Shown one piece after another: positions 23,611-35,299 of a stretch of 64,000 nucleotides of DNA (position 1 is its first letter; each line of letters begins with the position of its first letter). Made by a program: the position numbers and the translations under genes. The notes under the pieces are model-generated. The model saw nothing but the letters and a program-made list of their open reading frames with translations. It searched no databases and had not been told where the DNA came from. Origin of the DNA: Paracyclopina nana (taxonomy: Eukaryota > Arthropoda > Copepoda > Cyclopoida > Cyclopettidae); contig JAGUCH010000004.1 in the NCBI GenBank assembly GCA_019096065.1, forward strand, positions 6,324,001 to 6,388,000, written 5' to 3'.

Positions 23611-24022
23611 TAGGGCCTGGTCATCTGCTGTGTTGCGATGTGACAAATTTTGGTAACTTCATTGCAGTATGTGTCAATTTTTGTTACAAAAAGCCTTAGA
23701 TGACCAGGCCCATAGTGGAGTGAAGTTATGTCACATTGCAACACGTACAGCACAACTCAGACGGACACAAAGAAAAAAGTTTGTTTTGCTTCATGAGTTA
23801 CCAGCGTAAAGAGAAAGTTACACGAGGCAAAGTTGGTCTCTTTTTGGTAAAAAAGTGGAAATATTAATCGAGTCATCTTGTTAAGTTTGTTTTGGTTGCT
23901 AGTTTCATGGTCATCTGCTTGTCACTCCTTGACACTATTCTTTGTGTCATAAAGTTACCTTTTTCATGACACTCCAAAAACATCAATCTATTTTTTTGAA
24001 CACACTAAATGACCAGGCCCTA
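23611..24022. mobile_element. Foldback/MITE element with GGGCCTGGTCAT termini
   Basis: The outer ends are TAGGGCCTGGTCATCT at 23611 and the complement in ATGACCAGGCCCTA ending at 24022, each flanked by TA. The terminal match extends about 23 bp with a few changes. A third, inverted copy of the terminus (AGATGACCAGGCCC) lies inside at about 23698-23711, making a perfect 14-bp hairpin with the left end. A second inner pair joins GTGTTGCGATGTGACA to the complement of TGTCACATTGCAACAC. No ORF is present. Confidence 0.6.
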
Positions 24023-24942
24023 AGCTAATTTTGAAATCATTTCTTTAAAAAAACCTTTCTAAGAGAGAAAAAGAGGCTTTCTAGTGCTTTAATTGGAGTG
24101 ATGGTATTCCAGTTCTTGTAATTTTTTTCAATAATTTGAGGTTTGTCATCAATACTATTTTTTCACAAATTTTCGAGGTTGCGCATCACTCATCAAAAAC
24201 TAGAAAGTTCCGACACTGAGACGCTTGTCAGCTTACAGTCACTGCTGCTAAATTGGCTGGTATCTCGACTCTTTTATATTTTTTCGGCTTGGAAAAAACA
24301 CTATTCAGGCAAAAATTCAAGAACCCGCCAGACCGGAGAATACTTCTACTTGTAGGCGAGTTTTACTTCAGTTTTTCATACCAGGAAAACAAGATGTGTA
24401 ATGAGCAATACCAAAAAAGACCTAATATGGTGCGTGTAGCAAGTAATGAACACGCGCCATATGTGAACAAGGTAAGAAGGAGGAAATCTATGCCGGAAAC
24501 ACGAAATCTTGATTGAATTACCCGAGATTAGGTTGCCCACCGTCTAAAGCATTCACGGCTTCTAGGCACCTTAAAGACTACTTATTCGGACCTTTGATCA
24601 GAAGCGTTTTAGTGATTAAACCATGCTTTCTTACAGGCGAAGATTGCTTGGATACAAAGAATCAATCGGATGTACGTGTAATCCCGGAAAGAGCTTTCAA
24701 AGTGTACTTAATTTTTCATGGCAATTAGCTTTTGATGAAACCTGCGGAGATTGATCGATATAAACTTTTAAAATATTACTCTGATTTGTTCTTCCAGTTT
24801 GATTGAGTTTGGTAAGAAAAGTTCTTGACAATCTGCTTTTCAACTGCGATGTCATTGATTGTTTACAATTAGAAAGTAGAAACGACTCTTCAAAATATAT
24901 GGATCAATTTTGAGCATCAAATCAAAGTACTTAATAAGGAAC

Positions 24943-25424
24943 GATGGCGTCTGTTACGTAGTACAGTCAGCGCACCCTAGCGTGAAAAGCCGTGTAGTAT
25001 GTTCACTACAGAGGCAGCTAAATAGCAATTCGAAATTTGCCAAAAAATTGGCCTTCCCATATGATTTCTCAAAAATTCGATAAATAATATTTGATCCCTA
25101 TTACATTTCATGCTACTTAGTTTAAAAAAATCAGGCCAATCAGCAGAAAAAAGCGGGAAAATGCTAAAGTTCTTCAATTGCAATGTAATTTGAAATTTTC
25201 CGCCTTTTTTTTAGACCAATCAGAGCAGAGTTAAATAATGTTGGCTTTTATGGCGCTACCAGATAAAAACTTTTTTCATCACATAATTAGTGATTTGGGC
25301 TGTTTTATGAAAATACTGGCAACTTTTAGCAGCTTTTGAGTGCGTAAACTTAAAATATTTTTTTCACACTTTTCTGTCAAAGCGTCATGCGTAAACAGCT
25401 GTACTACCTTACAGTGGCGCCATC
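24943..25424. repeat. Degenerate inverted-repeat pair
   Basis: GATGGCGTCTGTTACGTAGTACAG at 24943 resembles the complement of CTGTACTACCTTACAGTGGCGCCATC ending at 25424, with several mismatches and indels. It may be an old MITE. No target duplication is visible. Confidence 0.35.
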
Positions 25425-26296
25425 TAGCATGATAAATTTTAAAATCAGCTCTTATAGTGTATTTAAAAAGCTTTTCGAAACAACTCTGCGACTTCTCATT
25501 TTGATATTTAATTCAAAAGTTCGGCGGCAAAAATGACCTTCTTTCCTGACCTTGTTGCATTTCTGGGGTGACATTCTCATTTTGGAGGCCACAATTACAG
25601 CAATTTTTGCTAAATTAGAAGGAATTCTAATATTGTATTCATGATGCGTTATTTGCAAGGAAAGATTTTTTGCCAGCTAGTAAGTTTAATCTGCGAGCAT
25701 CAAAAGGTTAAATTAACTTGTCACCTTGACATTTTCGCAGCAGAGAAATTAAAAATCATTTTTTGATGGCTTTTCTTTCTTGAATATTTTGAGCAAAGCT
25801 AAAAAAACCAGGAATGAATAATATCACTTTTTCATTTTTTTTGTTAGCAAATTTCAAGCAAGAGAGTATTTTGTACTTTGAGGAATCCATTTTCGATATC
25901 ACAAAAATGCCTCTCTTCTATGGCTTAAATAAAGGCACATCAAGTTGGAAACTATTTAACTTTGCTTCTTAATAGACTCTAGTAGTTGGTAAATCAGTTT
26001 AGGTGCCTAAGAAAAGAAAGCAGTGTGTATATCCAGCTCAAATGGGCCGACAGAAAGCAAAGTAGATTTTGGCCAGCTTTCGAGTTTTCGAAGTCATGCA
26101 CTCGCTTTGCTATACAAAGTATTGGCCTTGCTCGGAATAGATATTTTCAGCCTTGCTAACAGTGAGCACGAGAAGCCCGACGAAGATTCTTCAAGTGGTC
26201 AAGATTCGCCTCAAATTACCTCGCTAATTGTGTGATATCTCGTAGTAGTTTGGTTGCATATAGAGCAAGTTGTGTAAAGCATGAAAAATTGACAAA

Positions 26297-29135
26297 ATGG
26301 GTTCCTACATGAAAGAGCCAACATCTCAGGATCACTCAAAGGATGTGCTATATTCGATTAAAAAGTCCGACTATGTGGGTCGTTACATGGTGGCAGCCAG
26401 AGACATCAGCCCTGGTGAAGCCATTTTCACCGATCAGCCTGCATGCATAGGTAACCAACAAAACGCTGAAATTCCCAACAAAACCTTGAAAGAAACACAA
26501 CGTACGATAAAATTCAATTATTATCGCATAATCCATACATGTCTGGGCATGGCAATTGCAATTTATGCGCAAAATTCAATTATTATCGCATAATCCATAC
26601 ATGTCTGGGCATGGCAATTGCAATTTATGCGCAAAATTCAATTTTAAACATTTTATTGCTTTGGCATATCAGTGAATAGTACGTACGTATTTTGGATCTA
26701 TTTTTGGCATTCAATAATTAAGTCAAACTGGCAGAAATGCTGTGCTAAAATACTAAGCTGAATTTTCTAGGTCCGGATAACTCGTCAAAGCCCCTGTGCT
26801 TGGGGTGTTTTCGCAAGGTTAGCGGAATTTACAAGTGCCCACGTTGCAATTGGCCCATGTGTCAACCGAGTTGCACCAGCTCTCCATATCACGTTGATGA
26901 GTGCGCACTCTTCCGGAAACGAGGCGCCAAAATCGTGATTCCTTGGTATGACAAGGCTTGCACCTACTACGACGCCATTCTGCCCTTGAGAGTGTTGCTG
27001 CTCAAGTTCACCAATCCCAAGGTGTACCATTTGGTGTGCCTGTTGATGGACCACAATGACCAGTTGGATGAGAGCACGCGCAAAAGGAGGCAAACGTTGG
27101 TGGACTTTTTGCGAAAAACGTGCAAACTGGCCAACGACTTCTCCAATGAGGAAGTTCATCGAGTTCTCGGCATTCTTAGCGTCAATTCGTTTGTCGTCCA
27201 CGATGGAGGCGACGACGAGGCCAACTCTGATCTCATAGGTACTCAAATGATTTTTAAAATGACTCGCAGCTCTGCTTTGCTTTTTGGTTCAAGTTGAGCT
27301 TTTGGCAATCAAAACCAGCATCAAAATGATATTTGCAAAAACTGACGGTTTACAATCCAATTTAAAAAAGCACTGATAATATCGTAAAAATTGTCTGCCT
27401 TTTTGGCAAAAAAAAGCTAATTTGTGTGATATAACTGCTTTCCTTTCATGTCTTTTTGAGTGACGAAACTTTAGCAATACCCTTGTAAAAATGTTACTAA
27501 AGTACTGAGGTGAATTTTTTAGTCCACAAGAGGAAATGGCAATTTCGGCTCAAAAACTCATTTTGCCTGCTGCGTCAATTTTTGGCAAAGTCAATTTTCC
27601 AATTTTCCTTCGAGCCAAAAGGATCAAAACTCTTTTTCATTGCAGCGCTCACGCAAAAATATAGAAGTATTTATATATGTATAGTCGCGCTTTGTAGTAC
27701 GTATTCTTATAACTAAACGTTCCATTTGAAAGCAGCTATTTATTAAAATTTAGGTTTATACCCATGGACTTCGTTGATGTCACATAACTGCATCGCCAAC
27801 ACGAAAATCACGACTCGCGAGGATTTTTCGTACGTGTGCGAGGCCACTGTGCCGATCAAGGCGGGCGAAGAAATTGTCACCAATTATCACCATTATCACT
27901 ACCAATTTTACGGGACTCCTTATCGTCGCGCCGATCTCAAGGGAACGTGGAGCTTCGACTGCATCTGCCCGCGTTGCCAGGATCCCACAGAAAATGGCTC
28001 CTTTGTGTCGGCCATGATTTGCGATGGCTGTAAATATGGGCACATCTTGCCACTGCAGCCCACAAATTATCAGGCAAGTCAGTTGAAGAAGGAAATTGCG
28101 ACAAGCTTTTACCCCTTTTAATAACTGCAGAGTGACTGGAAGTGCGACCACTGCAAGGCTGAATTTCGCCACGAGATCATAAATACCAAGCTCGCCAAAT
28201 ACGAGGCCGACATTGAGGCCATCAAGTCGAGTGAGCCGGAGCAGTTTGAAAAGCTGCTGAGGAAAATGTCCATGAGCCTGCACGAAAATCACTACTGGAT
28301 CCTTGATGTCAAAAGGAGGCTCATTGACATATATGGGAATAAAGAGGGATTTGAGCTGTACAAACTCCCAAAGGTAATCATCTCCCTTAATTAATTATGA
28401 GCCAATTATCGAGCAACTGCCACTGATTCATTCTGGAAAATTCACTGTGGTCAAGCAAAGTACTCGTACTTATTTCTCTTTTTGTTGATGTAAGCCATGA
28501 ATTGGAGAAAACAATTAGGAGCTTTTCTGACACGTAGTAGTACTTTCATGAGAGGATCACATGGCTCTAATAGAATGCTACCAAAAGGCAACGAGAATAT
28601 TGATGAAGTAATTTTCCGCCATTCTCTGCAGGAGCTTTTGGAGAGGAAGCTTGAATACTGCAAGCATCTCCTCACAGTGGCGGACAAATTATGCCCAGGC
28701 CCTTCAGAAATGCGAGGCTATTTGCTTTGGGAGTATTTCGGAGTGCGCCTGAGACTCGCTCAATGGCACTGGATCCGGATGAAAATCACGACTCCTGTCT
28801 ACTTGGATATGCTCATCCAATTAAAGGCTGACTTGGAGGCTGTCGTCGCAATTTTGGGGCCAATTCGCAAGGACTCTGACGAAGGCCAAATGGGACTGAA
28901 GGCCAAGAGCGAGCTGAAAACGATCGCGAAGCTGATTGATGAAATGTCAGAGCAAGTGGGCAAATCGAGCAGTGCTACCTTGCAATACACGAGGCTGAGT
29001 TCAAGAAATAGTGCGTCATCTCGTCCGTTGACCTCGTCGTCCACTCTGAATAATCGCACCTCCATGTCTGGCCTTTCCGCGCTGGCCTCCGTCGTCAACG
29101 ATGATCGTTTTAGTCGCAGATCGATTTGCATATAG
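26297..29135 (+). CDS. SET/MYND protein, SmydA-8-like
   Basis: This is a lysine-methyltransferase-type protein with the split SET domain and MYND zinc finger of the arthropod SmydA group. Exons 26297-26450, 26771-27238, 27754-28073, 28131-28373 and 28632-29135 give 562 aa. The N-SET begins near residue 20 (YVGRYMVAARDISPGE). The MYND finger (CLGC, CPRC, CQPSC, then H and C) is at about 60-98. The SET core reads GLYPWTSLMSHNCIANT, where most homologues have NHSC, followed by GEEIVTNYHH and the post-SET cysteines (FDCICPRCQDPTE). The helical C-terminal domain ends in a Ser/Thr-rich tail of about 55 residues. The change from NHSC to SHNC at 217-220 keeps His and Cys but alters the cofactor loop, so activity is uncertain. 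The third intron is GC-AG. AATAAA is at 29255. A stop-terminated open stretch at 26023-26235 may be 5' UTR. Confidence 0.88.
26509..26643. repeat. 62-bp perfect tandem duplication in intron 1
   Basis: Two head-to-tail copies, 26509-26570 and 26571-26632, are followed by 11 bp of a third. The unit begins AAAATTCAATTATTATCGCA. No difference between the copies is visible, so the duplication is recent or an assembly effect. Confidence 0.85.
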
Positions 29136-29260
29136 CCAAATTATTAGCGCATGCCATTCGTATATAGCGTACAAATTGAGTAAACTCATATCATATCTTC
29201 GCATAGTTTAACAGTGTTGCAATATGTTGTACGTTGTTGCTCTTTATTTCGCAAAATAAA

Positions 29261-30844
29261 CAAACCCAATATATTTCGTGAAAACTAAGTCAACTTTTTA
29301 TTAGCATGCATTTTTAAATTAATAGTGCCAAAGTAAACCACGCGAGGAGGAGGAAAATCTGAATAGGAATTTTTTTCAGCATCTAATTGAATTCCTCCAC
29401 GCATGAGCAACTCTGGTAATTTTAAGCGTTGTTTTGCCTTAGAAAGTTAAAAGTACTTTTTTCGGATGCTTTCAGCTCGTCAAAAGAAAACAGCCATTTT
29501 CTCGCAATCGGGAATTTTATGGGGGAAATCATTTAAGCACACTTGAGAAGAATTAGCTAAAATGCTATGAGTAAATCAGGTGCTCAAAAGGTAATGTGGT
29601 TCCAATAACTCTAGTAAATAGCTTATTCGCTGAAATACCCAGATAACTGGGCATCAAATGACATATGGATATATAGTTGTTAAAAAAGCCATGCCTCTTA
29701 TATGGTTGTGTCTTGGACATAAGTACATGCTTGTAATACTACCTGAGTACCAATTAATGTTTGTATTTTTCGTGAACAAAAAAATCATTGGTGTAATTTT
29801 CCTCCCATGCATTCATGAAAGCTAGCTGAAGGAAATGGTTCCGTAAATTAAGATTCCATTCAAGAAGCATTAAAAATAGCAATTGAGGCATGTTTTCCTC
29901 ATTGCACCTAATGGCTTAACAATATGTACATGAAATTTTCTTACGTGTAAGCTTTCCAACAATTACAATGGCAGCTTTTGATTAATTACAGACTGCTTTG
30001 ACATTTTGATTAATTAACTAATTGAACGTGCCTACTACATTGTGTAAGTCCTTTTTTCACAGTCCATATTTGATACTGCAGTGTTTTGCTTAATTGTGAT
30101 TACTCATAGCTGAAACATGTAGAACATGAAGCAGAACATAATTAATGCTCCCGACAAATATGTAGTATATTACTTCAAGATTAGTCGCTACGTTTTGGAG
30201 AAACTTTTATTGCAGTTATTGAGAAACTTAAAAAGTCATGTGATATTGCTTTTTCTTTTCCTGGATTTGGGTTAGTTACTTGAGAAGTAAAGATGGACTA
30301 GTATTTGGAAAAGGTGCATAGTTAACAAAAAAGGTCATATTTGGTAGATTATGTAGAGAAAAATTCTTTTTATGTAACTAGCCCAAATCTAGGAAAAGAA
30401 AAAGCAATATCTCATGATTTCTTAAGTTTCTCAAAAACAGCAAAAAAAAGTATCTCCAAATTCCTGGCTGGGACTAGTTAAGCTTAACTTGGTTTTTCCA
30501 TGAATATATCCTCTCTCAACTATTTTTAAACCGCCCATTTTTACGTTTCGTCGCCAGACAGAAATACCTATTTATTCAAAAAATGTATGTATATTCATAA
30601 AGAATGTCATTCGCGGCTGAGATTAGTCCCCGATTATTTCCTTCTAGCATGAAGAGATTCGCCTCGCTGTGTTTAAAAGCCCAGTAATCCTATCAAGCTT
30701 ACTAACAATTCTATGGGAGCTGACGCGCAACTTCTCAGAATAAAGAAGCCACAAGAATACAAGAGATCCAATAAGCAACCTTACACAATGCCATTCGTTG
30801 GCAAAATCGTATATGGTTTCTTTTGTACAAGAGGGCAGTAAGAA
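29261..30844. other. AT-rich intergenic region
   Basis: I see no gene between the SmydA-8-like polyadenylation site and the esterase-like start. It contains the inverted-repeat element at 30181-30480. Confidence 0.5.
30181..30480. mobile_element. Inverted-repeat element with arms of about 100 bp
   Basis: The left arm, 30181-30279, pairs with the right arm, 30374-30480. The best segment is GAGAAACTTAAAAAGTCATG against the complement of CATGATTTCTTAAGTTTCTC, then GATATTGCTTTTTCTTTTCC. The unique centre is about 95 bp. It is a non-coding hairpin-type MITE. The target duplication is unclear. Confidence 0.6.
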
Positions 30845-33800
30845 ATGGTCTCGAAAACGATTCTCGCGATGTTTGCAGGCCAAATTTTGCTGGCCTTCTT
30901 ACTGTTCTACCTTCTGCCCATTTCAAGAGCCACTTTGGACCCTGAATTCAATGAGCCCTCACGCAAAATTGGCAAGGAAAGTAGGCCCATTGTGACACTA
31001 TCTAAAGGTAAGTCTCATAACTTCTCGCTTCTACAGGAAGAACAATTCGAGGCTCTTTTTAGGTCAAGTTCGGGGCAGCTTGGAGAAAAGCAACAACGGT
31101 GATTTGTATGCGCAATTTTTGGGCTTGCGGTATGCTCGAGCTCCCGTGGGAGAACTCCGATTCGCGAGGCCAAAACCAGTCACAAAAAGTTGGAATGGCA
31201 CGGTCAAAGAGGCCACAAAGCAGGCTCCAAAATGTGTGCAATTCGATAAGGTCTCTGGAGAAGTCGTGGGAAAAGAAGATTGCCTCTTTGTGAATATCTA
31301 CGTACCAAGTAAGCTAGTAAAAGTTTTTGGGGTTTTTGCGTGTACTGCATTCTCTTCTCAAGAAGCTCGGTAGACAAAGGCTCGATCTCTGATTAATTTT
31401 AACCATGCAATCATTGTTTGCTCAAGCATAAGCTTTTTAACGCGAGCTGTAAGCAAAACATCCCTAGAATAACTTGAATGTCATGTACACCACGAATGAT
31501 TGTTATTTGTACGCAAGTTTGCACTGACTCAAAGCTGCGTACATATAGCTTACCTTGATCTCATTATTTTCGTTGCAGTGAAATGCTGTGCTAAGGAGGC
31601 TGTGAATTGCCCAGTGATGACCTGGCTGCACCCAACTTCAGCCAACTTGATGAGATTCCAGGATGCATCACCAGCCAACTTTGGACCGCAGCTTTTCATG
31701 GATCATCGCGTGGTTTTGGTCTCGGTGAATTACAGGCTGGGACCCTTGGGCTTCCTCACAATGGAAAATGACCAGGCCCCAGGAAATCTAGGCCTGCGTG
31801 ACCAAGCTCTGGCCCTGGAGTGGATCAAAGCGGAGGCAGCCAATTTTTGTGGGGACCCTGACAAAATCACAGTTTTTGGCGCTGGCTCGGGGGGAACTTC
31901 GGCTCTACTGCAGATGATCAGTCCTCTGAACAAGGGCAAAAAACTGGTGCAGAATGTGATTAGTCAGTCTGGAAGCTTGCTGAAAATGGATGTGTCTCAA
32001 GCATTTATGCCGAGCAGGAAAGAATTTGCAGAGTCGCTCGCAAGGAATGTTGGATGCAAGTCTAATACAGTAAGGCTCTTTTTATAACTTGCTCCAGCAA
32101 TGAATGCAAAGTTTGCGGAAACTCCTTTTTTTAAAGCAGGATAAACCACTTTTTTTAGCTTCAAGACAAAAAAGCAAAGACGTCAGCGCACTCCAAGTGT
32201 GCTAAAAGAAATTAAAACACTTTACCTTTTTTTGCAAACAAAGCAAAATCCAGAGACTTTTGCCGAGTTGAGCGCGATGGAATCACGCGTTCGTGCCACG
32301 TGTTTTTGTTTACCAACAGACCAAAAGTAAACAAAGAAGCGCGCGGCTTAACAATCCAGCTTTCCCGATTTGCAGGAACTGCTGCAATGCTTAAAAACCA
32401 AAGTTGATGCTCGAACCCTGGTTGCAAAATCCCTGGTAAATTCTTCAGCTTGGGAGCCTTATGTGGATGGGAATTCGGCGTTGAAGGATCCTTTCTTGCC
32501 CCTTTCACCTAGGACTTTGATTAAGCAGAACAAAATCGACAGCCACGTCAAAGCCGTCATCATAGGCCATGCCACAGAGGAAGGCCTCGTTCATATGGCT
32601 CCCTTCATCAAAAACACCGCTCTATATGCCAATTTCAGCGCAAATCTGCCCTCCATTTTGTTCGAGAGGAAGGATGTGAAGGGGGCTCACCTGAAAGTAG
32701 CTCAGCTTTTGAAGAGGTGATTTGACGTCATTTCCGTAAATTAGGAAATGGCAATATTACATTATGAATTCAATTATGCAGCGCCTATGTGCCCGAAAAG
32801 ATGATTTTCCATGGCAATAGCAAGCAAGCCGTGCACATGGTGTCTGATTTGGTCTCGCATGGGCCAGTGGGGCTCACAGTGGATTTGCTGGCCCAGCATC
32901 AGCCGCAGTTGAAGGTTTACTTTTACCACTACAAACACTTGGGATCCCATAGTTTATGCGATGCGCATGTTTACCAGCCATGGAGGTTTGCCTTCAAGTT
33001 GCAACTCCATAACTTCGGTCTTGGTAAGCATACACTAGCCCCAACTTGGAATTTACTTTCAATTATAGCTCATGCAATTCAAAAAGACGATTACCGTTGA
33101 GCTCATGTTTAATTACTTTCTTCATTTTTAATGGAGAATTCATTAATGTTTCTTCTTGTGCCGAGTAAGAATTTGATTGCTTCCCCAACCAGAAAAATCT
33201 TAGGTGCCATTTTACCCAAATAAGGCTGTTTTAGCAGCATTTAGTTTTACTTGGATGCAAACTGGGAAGACAGCAATGTTGCATTGTTAATTATTAACTC
33301 AAAGTAAAAAAAGCATGATTTCGAATGCTTTGAATGAAAACTGGGAAAATCCGGTCGGGGTATATTTAATATCGTATAATCCTCTTTCGAAAAAAATGCT
33401 CTTCTGGTAATAATGTTTGATTGCGAGCGAAGCAGCTTCTGTATAATTGCTACTTTAGGAAATTCCCACGAATTGATTAATCCCTTAAAAGCGTTCTCAA
33501 AAATGAGGCTTACGCTGGATATTTCCATGAATACATAAAGCTTATCAGATGAAACAATTATAATGCCTCGCATATACGAAGAAGCATGCGCGGCATTCGC
33601 AATTTTCGCGCTGCGGCAAACCGCGCGTGTTTTGCAATTTGCGAGCTAATGCTACAATTTGCGCATGCAGGTTACAACATGAGGAATGGGCACGGAGTTT
33701 GCCAGGGCGATGAGCTGCTTTCCCTTTTCGTGCTGCCCGACCAACCCGCGCCCATGAACGTGGGCCCCATTTCGAAGCCGGACAAAATCTTCAGCAAAAA

Positions 33801-34152
33801 CATGCTTCACATGTGGACCAACTTCGCGTGGGTTTCCCAGCCAACCTTCCAGGTTGACAATTGCACGGCGGCCTCCGAGGGCTGCGACGGCTTTCATTGG
33901 GAGCCCGTGGATCCCGCGTCGTGCAAAGCTTTCGCGAGCTTGAAGCATCCCCTCAAGATGACGAGCGATGACACTTACTGGAAGCGCGTGGAATTTTACC
34001 GGGCCATTCACGCCGCCTTTGTCAGCGGAAAAAGCCAGGAAAAATCCGTGCGACTCGAGCTGGCCAAATTAGGAGATTCCATGCGGACTCACGGCTTGAA
34101 CGCGGAAATCAGAGCGGCGGCGAAGATGCGAAAAATTCCAGATGATCTGTAG
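30845..34152 (+). CDS. Carboxylesterase-like protein lacking the catalytic triad
   Basis: This is an alpha/beta-hydrolase of the cholinesterase/carboxylesterase family. Exons 30845-31007, 31063-31308, 31579-32069, 32376-32716, 32782-33023 and 33671-34152 give 654 aa. The N-terminus has a hydrophobic signal or anchor (LLAFLLFYLLP). Family landmarks are FLGLRYARAPVGELRF, the KEDCLFVNIYVP disulphide motif, VNYRLGPLGF and GNLGLRDQALALEWI. The nucleophile elbow reads FGAGSGG where active enzymes have FGESAGG, so the nucleophile position, about residue 239, is Gly. The His motif reads CQGDEL where active enzymes have CHGDEL, at about residue 506. The acidic residue (EEG, about 369) remains. It is therefore predicted non-catalytic, like neurotactin, glutactin and neuroligin-type adhesion or scaffolding members. 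No C-terminal TM helix is seen. ATTAAA lies at 34188. Confidence 0.88.
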
Positions 34153-35299
34153 AAGCTTTCTTCCCATTGAAATGCAGCAATTTATGTATTAAAACCACGA
34201 TTTCAAAAGCATATGGCTATTATTAGTGCCGTCTTTAGTGGCCTTGCTCAGCGATAAATATCTTCATTTTTCCAAGTTAAGATCCTATTTTTAAATGGTA
34301 ACTTACGTCAATATTTATCAAAGTTCTAATTTTAAAATTCGTCTTTGCATTCCAAAGGTCGAAAGAGGCTCGAAAACTCGATTTGCCAGCAGTCGTCAGT
34401 TTGTTCTGGATCACGGGTCAACGCGACCACTTTTGGAATTTTTAGCTCTGCACAACGTGGCCGCTCTTCAAGCGTCCGAGTCCAACGCGTCTACGGCTTC
34501 AATGAGCGGGGCGGACTGTAAGTCTCGTAGGCGATTGACGTCATCGCGTTTCTTGGCAGGGCGATGACTCAAGAACTCAAGAACTCGGAGCTGAATAAGG
34601 GAAGAAATACTGAAATAGCACGACCGGGCGACTTTGCGCGGCAATTCCCCAAAAAGTCAGACTGGCACGAAGACAAAGCTATTTTTCCGTTTGATGCACT
34701 TTACTTGATGACTTGATGTGGCCAAATGTACTTCTCTTCCAAGCCTAAAAACAATCTTTTTCCAGCGCACAAAACAACATGCTTTCCTCCATCTAGAGCT
34801 TGCAATGCACGTCTTTTTAATCATTATTGGAAGCAATACAGCGCTAATAGGTATAAATGTCCCCAGTCAGTCATGCATGGAGCAAATGCTTTATTAGACC
34901 TCGTTGGGCCGGAAAAAGCACGCGCTTTTTTCCATTAAGGGTCATCCCATTTTGCGACGCATATGCGTTACGACATATGCGCGCAATTTCAGCATGAAGT
35001 GCGGAAAAGCGGTCACTTTTTCCGGTTCGCATCCGGCCTCGTTTTTCCACATTCTCGCCCTTTAATGTTGTCGTGATGCGCGATTGTGCGCATGACGCTC
35101 GGGCGTCAACAACGCACACGTGGAAATCTACCGGCCGCGAGCGGCCTTTTTATGAAGCAATTTCAAGCCAGCAGTCGATGTCCGTGCATTGCATCAGCAA
35201 AGCTGAAATTCCCGCAGACAACTCATTCGCTCACTTCTGATCAACGAAGCAACAACGCATTTCGCTCCCAAGAAAAGCATATCTTCAACTTAACACAAT
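34153..35299. other. Intergenic region with possible promoter and 5' UTR of the next gene
   Basis: A TATA-like GTATAAATG lies at about 34851-34859. An open stretch at about 34360-34517 ends at a GTAAGT donor and has coding-like composition, but no join to a neighbouring gene keeps a frame. The last 150 bp before 35300 look like an A/C-rich 5' UTR. Confidence 0.35.

Larger units (their letters stand above)
22165..26022. other. AT-rich spacer with inverted-repeat elements
   Basis: I see no gene here. The stretch holds the element at 23611-24022 and a weaker inverted pair at about 24943-25424. The rest is AT-rich with many homopolymer runs. Short ORFs at 24143-24728 have no splice or family support. 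Confidence 0.5.

Noticed and set aside
31768-31780. ATGACCAGGCCCC inside the esterase-like exon, resembling the terminus of the 23611 element
   Set aside because: It lies in conserved coding sequence (NDQAPGNLG) with no inverted partner or TA flanks, so it is coincidence.
34360-34517. Coding-like open stretch ending in GTAAGT
   Set aside because: No join to the esterase-like gene or the 35732 exon keeps a frame; it could be 5' UTR but cannot be supported as a CDS.
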